Shown here: piece by piece, positions 1 to 7,312 of the stretch | Position numbering within the stretch: the first letter of the stretch is position 1 | Layout: the number at the start of each line of letters is the position of its first letter | Source: DT-110 sp030148525 | GTDB lineage: Bacteria > Bacteroidota > Bacteroidia > Chitinophagales > Saprospiraceae | Assembly: GCA_965227445.1 (NCBI GenBank) | Contig: OZ245751.1 | Location: 5,518,001 to 5,582,000, forward strand | Length of the DNA stretch: 64,000 nt | Direction of reading: 5' to 3' | Notes under the pieces: model-generated | What the model was told of the DNA's origin: nothing | Seen by the model: only the letters and a program-made list of their open reading frames with translations | The model's database searches: none | Made by a program: the position numbers and the translations under genes

Positions 1-69
1 TCACCAGTTGGCCGGGACAGATTACCTGTATTCCGATTCACTCTACTCAAAGTACACAAAAACGAAAAA

Positions 70-1170
70 ATGAGCAACCACTTTCACGCCCTGCGGGTCA
101 AGTCGATTACCCCCGAAACTGCCGATGCGGTAACCGTCGCTTTTGAGGTTCCCGATGATCTGAAGGAGACCTTTGCTTACCAACACGGACAATACCTGAC
201 CCTGCGCTTTCAGTTGAACGGGGAGGACGTGCGCCGGGCCTACTCCATGTGTAGTAGTCCCGAAGAGGAAGCCCTGGCCGTTACAGTAAAAAAAGTGAAC
301 GATGGATTGGTGTCCACCCACATCAATGATTCGGTAAAAGTAGGCGATACCATTGAGGTGATGCCTCCCGAGGGGCGATTCTTTACCCCCGTCGACCCCG
401 ATCAACGCAAAGATTATTATCTGATTGGTGCCGGCAGCGGTATTACTCCCCTGCGTTCCATCCTCAAAACTATCCTGGAAAGGGAACCGATGAGCCGGGT
501 GGTATTGCTCTACGGCAATCGCAATGAGGACTGCATCATCTTCCGGAAAGACCTGGACGATATGGCTAATACGTACGGCGGGCAGTTTGCTGTTCGCTAC
601 ACCCTCAGCCAGCCCAAACGAGAAAAATCAAAGGGTATTGGCGGGCTGTTTTCCAAGGGAAAGATAACCTGGGATGGCCCCGTGGGCCGCATTGATGCCA
701 AAGCTATCGGTCAGCTCCTGGCCGACTTTCCGCCCCGCACCGACCAGGTAGAATACTTTATTTGCGGCCCCGGCACCTTGATCGAAACAGCCGAGGAAGC
801 CCTGCGGCAAAGGGGTATCGATAATGATCACATCCATAGCGAACGCTTTACCACGGGTAGCCCAAAGAAAGATCAACAGGTATCGGGATCAGCCGGAGCT
901 ACCGTAAAAGTACATTTAGACGGACAGGAGATCGATGTGGAGGTACCGCCTAATAAGACTATTCTGGAGGTTTTGCTTTCGCAAAAATACGACCCTCCCT
1001 ATTCCTGCACTTCCGGTGCTTGTTCAACCTGTATGGCTAAAGTGATCAAAGGGAGCGTACGAATGGAAACTTGTTTTGCGCTCGACGACGACGAAGTGGC
1101 CGATGGGTATATCTTAACCTGTCAATCACATCCAACGACCGACGAGGTGGAGATTACGTACGAAGTGTAA
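70..1170 (+). CDS. PaaE-like ferredoxin/flavin oxidoreductase
   Basis: A 366-aa NAD(P)H-dependent electron-transfer flavoprotein of the phenylacetyl-CoA oxygenase reductase (PaaE)/ferredoxin reductase type. It should pass electrons from NAD(P)H through FAD to a plant-type [2Fe-2S] cluster and on to an oxygenase or similar partner. Visible in order are the FAD-binding barrel with RAYSMCSS (about residue 58), the NAD-binding loop LIGAGSGITPLRS (about 118), and a C-terminal ferredoxin domain with the cluster motif CTSGACSTC plus a distal Cys in METC. The length is normal for the family. No oxygenase subunits lie beside it here, so the partner is unknown and paaE itself is not claimed. The next gene follows after 27 bp on the same strand. 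The ATG at 70 is the first in frame. Family assignment is secure; the substrate is inferred. Confidence 0.88.
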   Translation: MSNHFHALRVKSITPETADAVTVAFEVPDDLKETFAYQHGQYLTLRFQLNGEDVRRAYSMCSSPEEEALAVTVKKVNDGLVSTHINDSVKVGDTIEVMPPEGRFFTPVDPDQRKDYYLIGAGSGITPLRSILKTILEREPMSRVVLLYGNRNEDCIIFRKDLDDMANTYGGQFAVRYTLSQPKREKSKGIGGLFSKGKITWDGPVGRIDAKAIGQLLADFPPRTDQVEYFICGPGTLIETAEEALRQRGIDNDHIHSERFTTGSPKKDQQVSGSAGATVKVHLDGQEIDVEVPPNKTILEVLLSQKYDPPYSCTSGACSTCMAKVIKGSVRMETCFALDDDEVADGYILTCQSHPTTDEVEITYEV

Positions 1171-1197
1171 CAATTTTTAGTAACTGGTGGAAACCAA

Positions 1198-3675
1198 ATG
1201 ATGCGTGCTTATTCCGTGTTGATCAATTGGCTGGTCGGCCTTTGCCTCGGTATGGGGCTGGCCCTGCCTGCGGGAATGGGGCAAGTGGTGTTTCCTCAGG
1301 ACACCTTTGCTCAGAGCTCTCCGGTGCTGTCATCCGATGGTAACCGCCTGTATTTTTCCCGTCTTCAACACCCCGCTAATGTGGGACTCACCGACTTACC
1401 TGATGTGTGGGTCAGTACCTGGGCTGATGGGTGGCAGCAACCGGTGCATATTCCGCCTCCCTTCAATGGCTTTGGGGCCGATCAGGTCGTTTCCGTCGGT
1501 CTGGGAGAACGGTTCATTTGGTTGTTGCGTGAGGAGATATCTGGTTCCTTTTTGGAGCGATTGCGATTGCATGGACGTTCCTGGGAGGTCGATCATCGTA
1601 CTGCACTGGGGTTTGTGCCCGACAGTATTCGACATATCACCGATTGGCACATTAGCACCGACGAGCGGTTGCTCTTTTTTTGTGGTGCAAAAAGTACGGA
1701 TGCGCCAGCGGATATTTATTTGTCCAGGCGGGGAATAAACGACCAGTGGATGCCAGCCGAACGGCTACCGGCTCCTATCAACTCTCCCCGCCACGAATCA
1801 TCGGTCTTTCTGGCAGCCGACGGGTTGCGGTTGTACTATTCGTCTGATCGGCCCGGAGGTAATGGCAGACAGGATCTGTATATGGTAACGGCGCGGTCAT
1901 CCTCCCTTGATCGCTGGCAGATTCCCTTCAATCTGGGGCCCGACGTAAACGGAGCTGCAAACGACGAGCACCTTTACGTTTCGGTAGCCAACCAGCGGGC
2001 AATTTACGTTAGTGACCGAACCGGATTCCCTCAATTGCGCTTTGCTGCTCTGCCCGACCTCGCCAAGCCCGATGATGTGCGACTGGTCCGCTGTTCACTG
2101 GACCTTTCGGCGACAGTCGATTCTGCCCAATTGATCTACTTTCCCATCGATCAACCCAGTTTCCAACGAATTGTCCCCGTGCGTTCGGGGCAGCTGGAGC
2201 AAGAGTTTATTCTGCCCATTGATGCTGCGTATGGCTTCTACCTGCTTTCCTCAGAGCTGGCTTTTTCCCCCAGCCGTATAGTGGATATGCGAAAGCCCCA
2301 TAACGCACCGATTGATCAACCTTTTTTGCGAAAGCGAAAAGCATTACAAGACATTAGTACTTACCAGGACAGGGAACGTATTATCCAGGATATTCAGGAT
2401 CAAATCCAGTCAATAAACCGGAGTCAGCAAGTGCTGGGCAAACAGCTGGAACGGCAACTGAAGGGGTTGTTCAATTTCCGTTTTGACCGAAAGTCGGACC
2501 GCATCCTGAACCGGAACGAGCGCGACCTGATCGAATTACGGGATAACTATAACCGGCAGCTTCGGGCCCAGGAAGTACGGCGGGATGCTCAATTTGACAA
2601 CAACCAGTATCAACCCTTTTTGTCGGCATCACCCAGTGATACCGCCACCGCTCCAAAGTCACCCAGAGACAGGGTCGAGCAATTGCGCGCACGTTTCGCC
2701 CAACGCCGGGACAGCGGTTACGTCCTGTTCAATCCATTACCTCAGCGACTGCGTGACTCCCTGAATCAAAGAGAGGTGGGAAACCTGCCATTTGCCGATT
2801 TTCAGCAGCAAATGTTAGTGCGGGTTCAGTCCATTTTATTCGAGGAAGTATTAGCTGAAATAAAACAACGCAGCATCAATACTGCCCTGTCGCGGGTTGG
2901 TCAGCAATTACCCGAAAATGAGCTGCTCATACTCAATGAAAACACGGGCAGTTTCGAATCACAGCTTCAAAATCTGGAATTACCGATCAGCCCTCCTGAT
3001 ACCAGCACCTTGTTACCCATTGCATACTGGCAGTATCCCGCAGCAGAAAAACTCGAAGAGCGACTGCGTCCCAATGTGCGCCAGTCTATGCGCAATGACC
3101 TTTCAGGTCCGTTACAAGCTTATTATGCCACCGCTCTGCGGTATCGCATCAAAGAGACACGTCGTCAATCGATCGACCAATCACTGACCGTGCAAATAAA
3201 CCAGCAAATTGCCACGGAGGAGACACTGGTGCCCGGTGCAGCCTTTGTTGAACCAGATACCATGTCGCGAGATTCCATTCCACAGGAAGCCTCTACGAGT
3301 CTGTCCCTCCAACCTATTGGCCGGGAACAGAGTATAGTCCTGGATTTGATCCAGTTTTTGCCGAATACCAATGTGTATTTACCGGAGGCAGTACCCGACC
3401 TCCAGCGCATCGTTCAGTTTCTGGAATCGCATCCTGATCTTGGCGTGTATCTTAAGTTGCATTGCCATACCGAATTGTCGCATGGCTATGCCCTGGAACT
3501 TTCCGGACAGCGGGCACAAGCTCTGCAGTTATATCTGGAACAGGCTGGTATTGCACCCGACCGGATTTCGGCCAGGGGAATGGGAAAAAAATACCCGGTC
3601 CAAACCGGTTATTCGTACGAGGCTAAGGTCGCCAATCAACGCACCGAAGTCACTTTCTTTCCAAAGCCCGGTTAA
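1198..3675 (+). CDS. PD40 beta-propeller protein with C-terminal OmpA-like domain
   Basis: An 825-aa exported protein. Residues 1-28 form a signal peptide. The first 300 residues contain PD40/WD40-like propeller repeats (blades such as SSDGNRLYFSR, AADGLRLYYSSDRPGG and VANQRAIYVSDRTG), as in many Bacteroidota envelope proteins. A long central part (about 380-680) is polar, Gln/Arg-rich and probably helical. The last 120 residues resemble an OmpA peptidoglycan-binding domain (LPEAVPDLQRIVQFLESHP, then SGQRAQALQLYLEQAGI and ISARGMGKKYP), which would anchor the protein to the cell wall. PD40-OmpA proteins often sit next to PorP/SprF-like proteins; none is present here. It probably has a periplasmic, structural role. 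The ATG at 1201 is an equally possible start. Confidence 0.82.
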   Translation: MMRAYSVLINWLVGLCLGMGLALPAGMGQVVFPQDTFAQSSPVLSSDGNRLYFSRLQHPANVGLTDLPDVWVSTWADGWQQPVHIPPPFNGFGADQVVSVGLGERFIWLLREEISGSFLERLRLHGRSWEVDHRTALGFVPDSIRHITDWHISTDERLLFFCGAKSTDAPADIYLSRRGINDQWMPAERLPAPINSPRHESSVFLAADGLRLYYSSDRPGGNGRQDLYMVTARSSSLDRWQIPFNLGPDVNGAANDEHLYVSVANQRAIYVSDRTGFPQLRFAALPDLAKPDDVRLVRCSLDLSATVDSAQLIYFPIDQPSFQRIVPVRSGQLEQEFILPIDAAYGFYLLSSELAFSPSRIVDMRKPHNAPIDQPFLRKRKALQDISTYQDRERIIQDIQDQIQSINRSQQVLGKQLERQLKGLFNFRFDRKSDRILNRNERDLIELRDNYNRQLRAQEVRRDAQFDNNQYQPFLSASPSDTATAPKSPRDRVEQLRARFAQRRDSGYVLFNPLPQRLRDSLNQREVGNLPFADFQQQMLVRVQSILFEEVLAEIKQRSINTALSRVGQQLPENELLILNENTGSFESQLQNLELPISPPDTSTLLPIAYWQYPAAEKLEERLRPNVRQSMRNDLSGPLQAYYATALRYRIKETRRQSIDQSLTVQINQQIATEETLVPGAAFVEPDTMSRDSIPQEASTSLSLQPIGREQSIVLDLIQFLPNTNVYLPEAVPDLQRIVQFLESHPDLGVYLKLHCHTELSHGYALELSGQRAQALQLYLEQAGIAPDRISARGMGKKYPVQTGYSYEAKVANQRTEVTFFPKPG

Positions 3676-3690
3676 AGCCCCGGTGACAAC

Positions 3691-3773
3691 CCGTGAACTG
3701 TATTCACTAAAGTGGTATAAACACTGAGGGGCTTCGATAGTCAATACAACTGAAGCTGTGGCCTGATATCCCC
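3691..3773. repeat. REP-like dispersed repeat, copy A
   Basis: About 83 bp that align with 6673-6757: a CCGTGA start, CACTAAAGTGG, a GAGGG-TTCG-TAGTCA middle, then CTGAAGCTGTGGCCTGATAT and CCCC. The two small palindromes are imperfect in this copy and nearly perfect in copy B. It lies between the PD40/OmpA gene and the small acidic gene. It is non-coding and probably a mobile or formerly mobile palindromic repeat. Confidence 0.7.
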
Positions 3774-3808
3774 ATGGATCTTGAACCTCAGATTCTACGT
3801 ATATTAGT

Positions 3809-3816
3809 TACATTTG
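3809..3816 (+). promoter_or_regulatory. -7 box TACATTTG directly before a start codon
   Basis: An exact match to the Bacteroidota -7 consensus TAnnTTTG, ending only 4 nt before the ATG at 3821. Transcription would start at or next to the start codon, giving a leaderless mRNA. No clear TTTG -33 box is seen at the usual distance. Confidence 0.5.
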
Positions 3817-3820
3817 CGCG

Positions 3821-4300
3821 ATGGAACTATCATTTGTATCTGAAGAACATATTGACCAGGTGTTGGAAGAGCTGGGTGAGGATCCGGTCCGGCAACAGGA
3901 AGCACTGGATAGTCTGCGAACAGCCCAACCCGTGGTGCTTTCCTATCTGTTTACCGAGAACTTCAGTGCCTTTCTCAAACAGGAAAAAGAGTATCTGCTA
4001 TACCTTTTGCTCGTAATATGGGAATCGGTCAACAAATCGGGGGCGACCTTGTCAACTGTTGACGAAGAAATGCTTTCCCAGGCCGAGGAAGCTAACTGGG
4101 ATTTACTTCAGCAAGTGGATAGCAAACGCTTTCGGGACCGGCTCGATGTGTTTTTTAAAGAAACCAAGCAGGAAGACCTATTGGCTTTTGTAGAGGATAG
4201 TTTACTCGACGAAGAAGATGGTTTTGTGAGCAAGGAAGGACGCGAGCCCATGTTTGTGATCCTTAAATCGATCATCGACAGCTTTCACCAGAGCGCCTGA
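3821..4300 (+). CDS. Conserved-looking small acidic protein, unknown function
   Basis: 159 aa, strongly acidic, without signal peptide or membrane segment, and predicted mostly helical. It is rich in Glu/Asp/Leu and carries few basic residues. No family is recognised. Residues 40-75 (LSYLFTENFSAFLKQEKEYLLYLLL) form the most hydrophobic stretch and probably the core of a helical bundle. The gene is monocistronic: a REP-like repeat lies upstream and a hairpin terminator with a convergent nitroreductase lies downstream. The ATG at 3821 sits 4 nt after a TAnnTTTG box, which supports both this start and leaderless translation. Coding is likely from the clean composition and the promoter placement. 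Confidence 0.72.
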   Translation: MELSFVSEEHIDQVLEELGEDPVRQQEALDSLRTAQPVVLSYLFTENFSAFLKQEKEYLLYLLLVIWESVNKSGATLSTVDEEMLSQAEEANWDLLQQVDSKRFRDRLDVFFKETKQEDLLAFVEDSLLDEEDGFVSKEGREPMFVILKSIIDSFHQSA

Positions 4301-4346
4301 AAAAATCGTGAAGCTGGGCACAGAATATTTCGCGTAAAAGGAAAAA

Positions 4347-4374
4347 AAGGACCACTCCAACCAGAGGGGTCCTT
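4347..4374 (-). terminator. Hairpin terminator between convergent genes
   Basis: The stem AAGGACC...GGTCCTT with extra inner CTC/GAG pairs is followed on the minus strand by a run of T (4341-4348). It lies just past the nitroreductase stop and can also serve the plus-strand gene that ends at 4300. Confidence 0.75.
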
Positions 4375-4394
4375 CTATTAAAGTACATAATTTC

Positions 4395-4994
4395 TTACTG
4401 AGGGAAAGTTCCTTCACCGACTATCTCATCAATGGGTTTGCGTTGGCGGGGTGTGGTTTCTCCTTTCTGCAAATCTTCGGGAAGGGTTTCGGGGTCACCT
4501 CCGTAATGGCCTACTGCAACCACCGTTACCGCATGGTATCCCTCGGGAATATCAAATGCTTCGTGGGCTCCTTTCCAGTCAAATCCCGCCATGTGGTGAA
4601 GTGCCAGGCCTAAATCCTGGGCTTGTACGGAGAAATTACCCATAGCCAGGCCGAGGTCGTGCAGGGCATGGTAATTGTCTTTTCCGTTGTCCATTTGCTC
4701 CTTTACGATGGTCATGACCAGCAGGGGAGCCGATTCGGCCCACTGACGGTTGAAGGGTACCAGGGAATTCAGAATACGATCGTAGGCTTCTGTTCCTTTC
4801 AATCCGTAGATAAAACGCCAGGGTTGGTAGTTGCGGGAACTCGCAGCCCAACGGGCTGCTTCAAAGAGTCGATGCACTGTTTCCTGATCGATCACACGAT
4901 CGGAAAAAGTACGGGGACTCCAACGTTCCGCGATTTGGGGCATAATGTCGTATTCAGTCTGAGCTATCTTCTGATCGGTGGTTGCGTGATCCAT
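4395..4994 (-). CDS. Nitroreductase family protein
   Basis: 199 aa, a flavin (FMN)-dependent NAD(P)H oxidoreductase of the nitroreductase fold, normally a homodimer reducing nitroaromatics, quinones or similar substrates. The family signature is clear: RWSPRTFSDRVID near residue 24, then LFEAARWAASSRNYQPWRFIYG (FMN phosphate and ring contacts), and the C-terminal GYHAVTVVAVGHYGG (about 152-167). The length fits the short, stand-alone subgroup. The physiological substrate cannot be told from sequence. Upstream, two palindromic octamers and a divergent gene suggest local regulation. The ATG at 4994 is followed by a typical N-terminus. Confidence 0.9.
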   Translation of the reverse strand: MDHATTDQKIAQTEYDIMPQIAERWSPRTFSDRVIDQETVHRLFEAARWAASSRNYQPWRFIYGLKGTEAYDRILNSLVPFNRQWAESAPLLVMTIVKEQMDNGKDNYHALHDLGLAMGNFSVQAQDLGLALHHMAGFDWKGAHEAFDIPEGYHAVTVVAVGHYGGDPETLPEDLQKGETTPRQRKPIDEIVGEGTFPQ

Positions 4995-5004
4995 GGTGTC
5001 CGTT

Positions 5005-5029
5005 TATCTTTGTACAAATAATTGTATAA
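5005..5029. promoter_or_regulatory. Possible operator and promoter in divergent region
   Basis: Two near-identical palindromic octamers, TTGTACAA (5010-5017) and TTGTATAA (5022-5029), are spaced 12 bp apart, 16 bp upstream of the nitroreductase start. An overlapping plus-strand TATCTTTG (5005-5012) fits the -7 consensus and could drive the NTF2-like gene at 5222. This arrangement suits binding by a dimeric regulator. Confidence 0.4.
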
Positions 5030-5221
5030 ACATTAAATGTTTAAACACTGAATTTGTTTTGAATTTGATCCGAAATGTGGTTTTAGGTGGAAGCCATAGC
5101 AAAACCAGTGAAATCCGGACCTGTTCGGGTCGGATTGTCATTTTTTTAGCCTCATACAAAACATTCATTTCCAGAACATTCGGAGAGCTCAAGGGTTTCA
5201 TAAGGTATTAAACCCGCATAT

Positions 5222-5596
5222 ATGTCAGAAGTAACGAATCTTCGAAGCCCCGAAGAAGTTTTCCGGAGTCACCTGGAACTAGCCTCCCGCCACGAATACC
5301 ACCGCGATATTGACCTCAATTTCTCGAAGGACGTAGTGATCTTATCCTCTTACGGCGTTCATCGCGGACACAAGGGCGTATTGGAAATGGCCGAACTGCT
5401 CGAAGACCAGTTACCCGGAGCTGAATTCCGCTATGAAAAAACCCTGATCGAGGGAAATACCGCTTTTTTGGAATGGTCGGCCCGTACCTCCAAAGGCAAG
5501 GTGGAAGACGGGGTCGATTCCTTTTTCATCGATCAAGGAAAGATCGTTGCCCAGACTATTCACTACACCTACCGACCTTTCGGTAGATCGAAGTGA
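5222..5596 (+). CDS. SnoaL-like/NTF2-like protein
   Basis: 124 aa, cytoplasmic, with the cone-shaped alpha+beta fold of the NTF2/SnoaL superfamily. It has an N-terminal helix (SPEEVFRSHLELAS), then ILSSYGVHRGHKGVLEMAELLED, FRYEKTLIEGNTAFLEWSART and DGVDSFFIDQGKIVAQTIHYT, the usual strand-rich C-terminal half. Members act as small-molecule isomerases, cyclases, hydrolases or ligand-binding proteins; the substrate here is unknown. The last 28 bp overlap the end of the convergent MarR-GNAT gene. The length is typical. Confidence 0.75.
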   Translation: MSEVTNLRSPEEVFRSHLELASRHEYHRDIDLNFSKDVVILSSYGVHRGHKGVLEMAELLEDQLPGAEFRYEKTLIEGNTAFLEWSARTSKGKVEDGVDSFFIDQGKIVAQTIHYTYRPFGRSK

Positions 5597-6537
5597 TAGC
5601 CCATCTGGATATTACAGCGCTCGTAAGGGGAGGGGCGGCCGGCGATCTTTTGGAAGCCCAGTTTCTGATACAATTTGATCGCCGGAGCTAATACGGTATT
5701 GCTCTCCAGGTAAACGGCACCGGCCCCTACTTCCTGTGCCCGTTCAAGGGCTGCTTTTCCCAGTAAGTAGCCAATCCCTTTACCCCGTGCTGCGGGGGAA
5801 ACGGCCATTTTTGCCAGTTCGAAATCATAGGTGTCATCATCCATAACTACCAGGGCACAAACACCCACCGGCTCACCTTTATACAGGGCTACTATGATGT
5901 GTCCGCCGGGCTGTATTATGTGGGTATCCGGGTGATCCAGTATGTGGTAGTCACTCGATTCCATTGTAAAATATTTGGAAATCCACGCCACATTCAGATC
6001 CCGGAAAGCACTGCGAAAGGCCGGTGTATAATCCACCAACTCGATATCGTCCTTTTCTCTTTCCTTGCGCGCCTCCAGTACCCGCAGGTCAAATGGTTTT
6101 TGCTGCAGCAAAAATTCAAACTCCTGCAGAGCCAACCACAAATTGTGGGTCGATTGGTTCAGCATTTGGTCCACGCCACTGTGTACGTCTACCAGTTGCT
6201 CCTCGAGCTTGGCCGCCTGGCGTTTGCCTTTTTCCGAAAGGGATACCAAATTACGCCGTTTATCAGCCGGATCTTTACCTTCCTCAATGAGTCCGTCGGC
6301 TTTCAGTTCGCGCAACGTACGGCTGACTCCCGGGTGAGACTGGCCTACGTAGGCGGCTAGTTCCGTGACACTCTGCCGGCCTTTTTGCGAAAGCGCATAA
6401 AAAACAGGGAACCATACGGAGCGCAATTCCACTCCGTATGCATCGTATACCGACTGAGCCTGGTCCATCAATTGTTCACTTAAGATACGCAGGCGGCTCC
6501 CCAGAGAAGCAGGTCCTGCCTGATCGAAGAATTGCAT
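5569..6537 (-). CDS. MarR-type HTH fused to GNAT acetyltransferase
   Basis: 322 aa with two domains. Residues 1-150 form a MarR winged helix (SVTELAAYVGQSHPGVSRTLRELKADGLIEEG is the recognition helix and wing, and KRRNLVSLSEKGK follows). Residues 165-322 form a GNAT N-acetyltransferase with the acetyl-CoA loop AVSPAARGKGIGYLLG (motif A) and the C-terminal YQKLGFQKI. Such fusions are known across bacteria, and it is usually unclear whether the acetyltransferase modifies a small molecule or a protein. Two TTACGTAA palindromes lie directly upstream of the ATG, so autoregulation is likely. It overlaps the convergent NTF2-like gene by 28 bp. Confidence 0.9.
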   Translation of the reverse strand: MQFFDQAGPASLGSRLRILSEQLMDQAQSVYDAYGVELRSVWFPVFYALSQKGRQSVTELAAYVGQSHPGVSRTLRELKADGLIEEGKDPADKRRNLVSLSEKGKRQAAKLEEQLVDVHSGVDQMLNQSTHNLWLALQEFEFLLQQKPFDLRVLEARKEREKDDIELVDYTPAFRSAFRDLNVAWISKYFTMESSDYHILDHPDTHIIQPGGHIIVALYKGEPVGVCALVVMDDDTYDFELAKMAVSPAARGKGIGYLLGKAALERAQEVGAGAVYLESNTVLAPAIKLYQKLGFQKIAGRPSPYERCNIQMGYHFDLPKGR

Positions 6538-6548
6538 GTTGTTACTAT

Positions 6549-6568
6549 TTACGTAACAAGTTACGTAA
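6549..6568 (-). promoter_or_regulatory. Paired TTACGTAA operator
   Basis: Two exact palindromes TTACGTAA (6549-6556 and 6561-6568), 12 bp apart, start 11 bp upstream of the MarR-GNAT ATG. Size and symmetry match MarR operators, so autorepression is the simplest reading. Confidence 0.55.
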
Positions 6569-6670
6569 TTGAGTTAAATAATGCAATGCTTCTTTGAAAA
6601 GTCTTAGGGTTACCTCCGATTATACGATCGTAGATTGGTCCTTATGAATAAGGAGTGAGGGGAAGCGGTA

Positions 6671-6757
6671 AACCGTGAGCAATAACCACTAAAGTGGTAG
6701 CATCGTTGGAGGGATTCGCTAGTCACCACAGCTGAAGCTGTGGCCTGATATATTCCC
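6671..6757. repeat. REP-like dispersed repeat, copy B
   Basis: The better preserved copy of the repeat at 3691-3773. It contains two perfect palindromes: ACCACTAAAGTGGT (6685-6698) and CCACAGCTGAAGCTGTGG (6726-6743, arms of 8 bp). It is embedded in heptamer-repeat sequence (GTAAACCGTGAGC before it, GTGAGCC after it). No transposase is nearby. Confidence 0.75.
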
Positions 6758-6777
6758 CGTGAGCCGGGGACCATGAG

Positions 6778-6868
6778 CCGTGAACCGTGAGCCGTGAGCC
6801 GTAAACCGTGAGCCGTAAACCGTGAGCCGTAAACCGTGAGCCGTAAACCGTGAGCCGTAAACCGTCAA
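6778..6868. repeat. Heptamer tandem array CCGTGAG/CCGTAAA
   Basis: Thirteen consecutive 7-bp units. The first three are CCGTGAA, CCGTGAG and CCGTGAG; then CCGTAAA and CCGTGAG alternate, ending with CCGTCAA at 6862-6868. Degenerate units precede it from 6754. All frames read as repetitive peptide without gene character. The 6538-6875 interval holds only the operator, the REP-like copy and this array. Confidence 0.9.
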
Positions 6869-6875
6869 ACTACCC

Positions 6876-7312
6876 CTACTGTCCCTCGATAATTTGCTGC
6901 AACCAGGAACCGGACCCCTTTTCCAAGCGCACACCCGGCTGTACACCTTCGATCTCGTACTTCAGGTAAGTCCGAAAACGGCGGGAGGGCAAATCGAATC
7001 GGAACTGACAATTAGGTGTGGTGATCTGCATGATCCATCGCGGAAGAAGACCAGGTATTCCTGCAATAGCTTAACGCAAGTCCGGGAATCTCCGATATCG
7101 GTAGCTGAGCGCAATACATAAGCCCGCAACTCCTGGTACTCACCTTTGCGTTTACGCAGATTGCGGGAAAACCCCGGATGATCGTTTTTCATGCGATCCA
7201 CCACGTATCCGGCATCTTTTACACAGGCACATTCCTGTTCCTGGCCATGGGTCCAGGTGGGAAACAGGCAGATCAGAAAGATGAATGGTATGAAGTAGTA
7301 ACGCAATGTCAT
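6876..7312 (-). pseudogene. Frameshifted secreted-protein remnant (S41-protease-like N-terminus)
   Basis: The first frame starts with a signal peptide (MTLRYYFIPFIFLICLFPTW), then QECACVKDAGYVVDRMKNDHPGFSRN and EYLVFFRDG. The NDHPGF and FRDG landmarks resemble the N-terminal part of secreted S41 (C-terminal-processing) proteases of Bacteroidota. Near 7031-7040 the reading frame must shift by one base: the other frame then continues sensibly (ITTPNCQFRFDLPSRRF, YEIEGVQPGVRLEKGSG) to a stop at 6876. The protease domain itself is absent. The start overlaps the stop of the acyl-CoA ligase gene by one base (TAATG), so the two were translationally coupled. The heptamer array begins 8 bp past the stop. 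Alternatives are a sequencing error in a small intact secreted protein, or a gene cut short by repeat expansion. Confidence 0.5.

Noticed and set aside
4993..5211. Open frames of 65-72 codons on both strands between nitroreductase and the NTF2-like gene
   Set aside because: Amino-acid composition is random and they cover the promoter region.
6778..6868. Possible CRISPR array
   Set aside because: There are no spacers; units are 7 bp and contiguous, and no cas genes are present.
6719..6946. A minus-strand frame with a repeated Ser-Arg-Phe-Thr-Ala-His-Gly peptide
   Set aside because: It is only the translation of the heptamer array; period 7 cycles through all frames.
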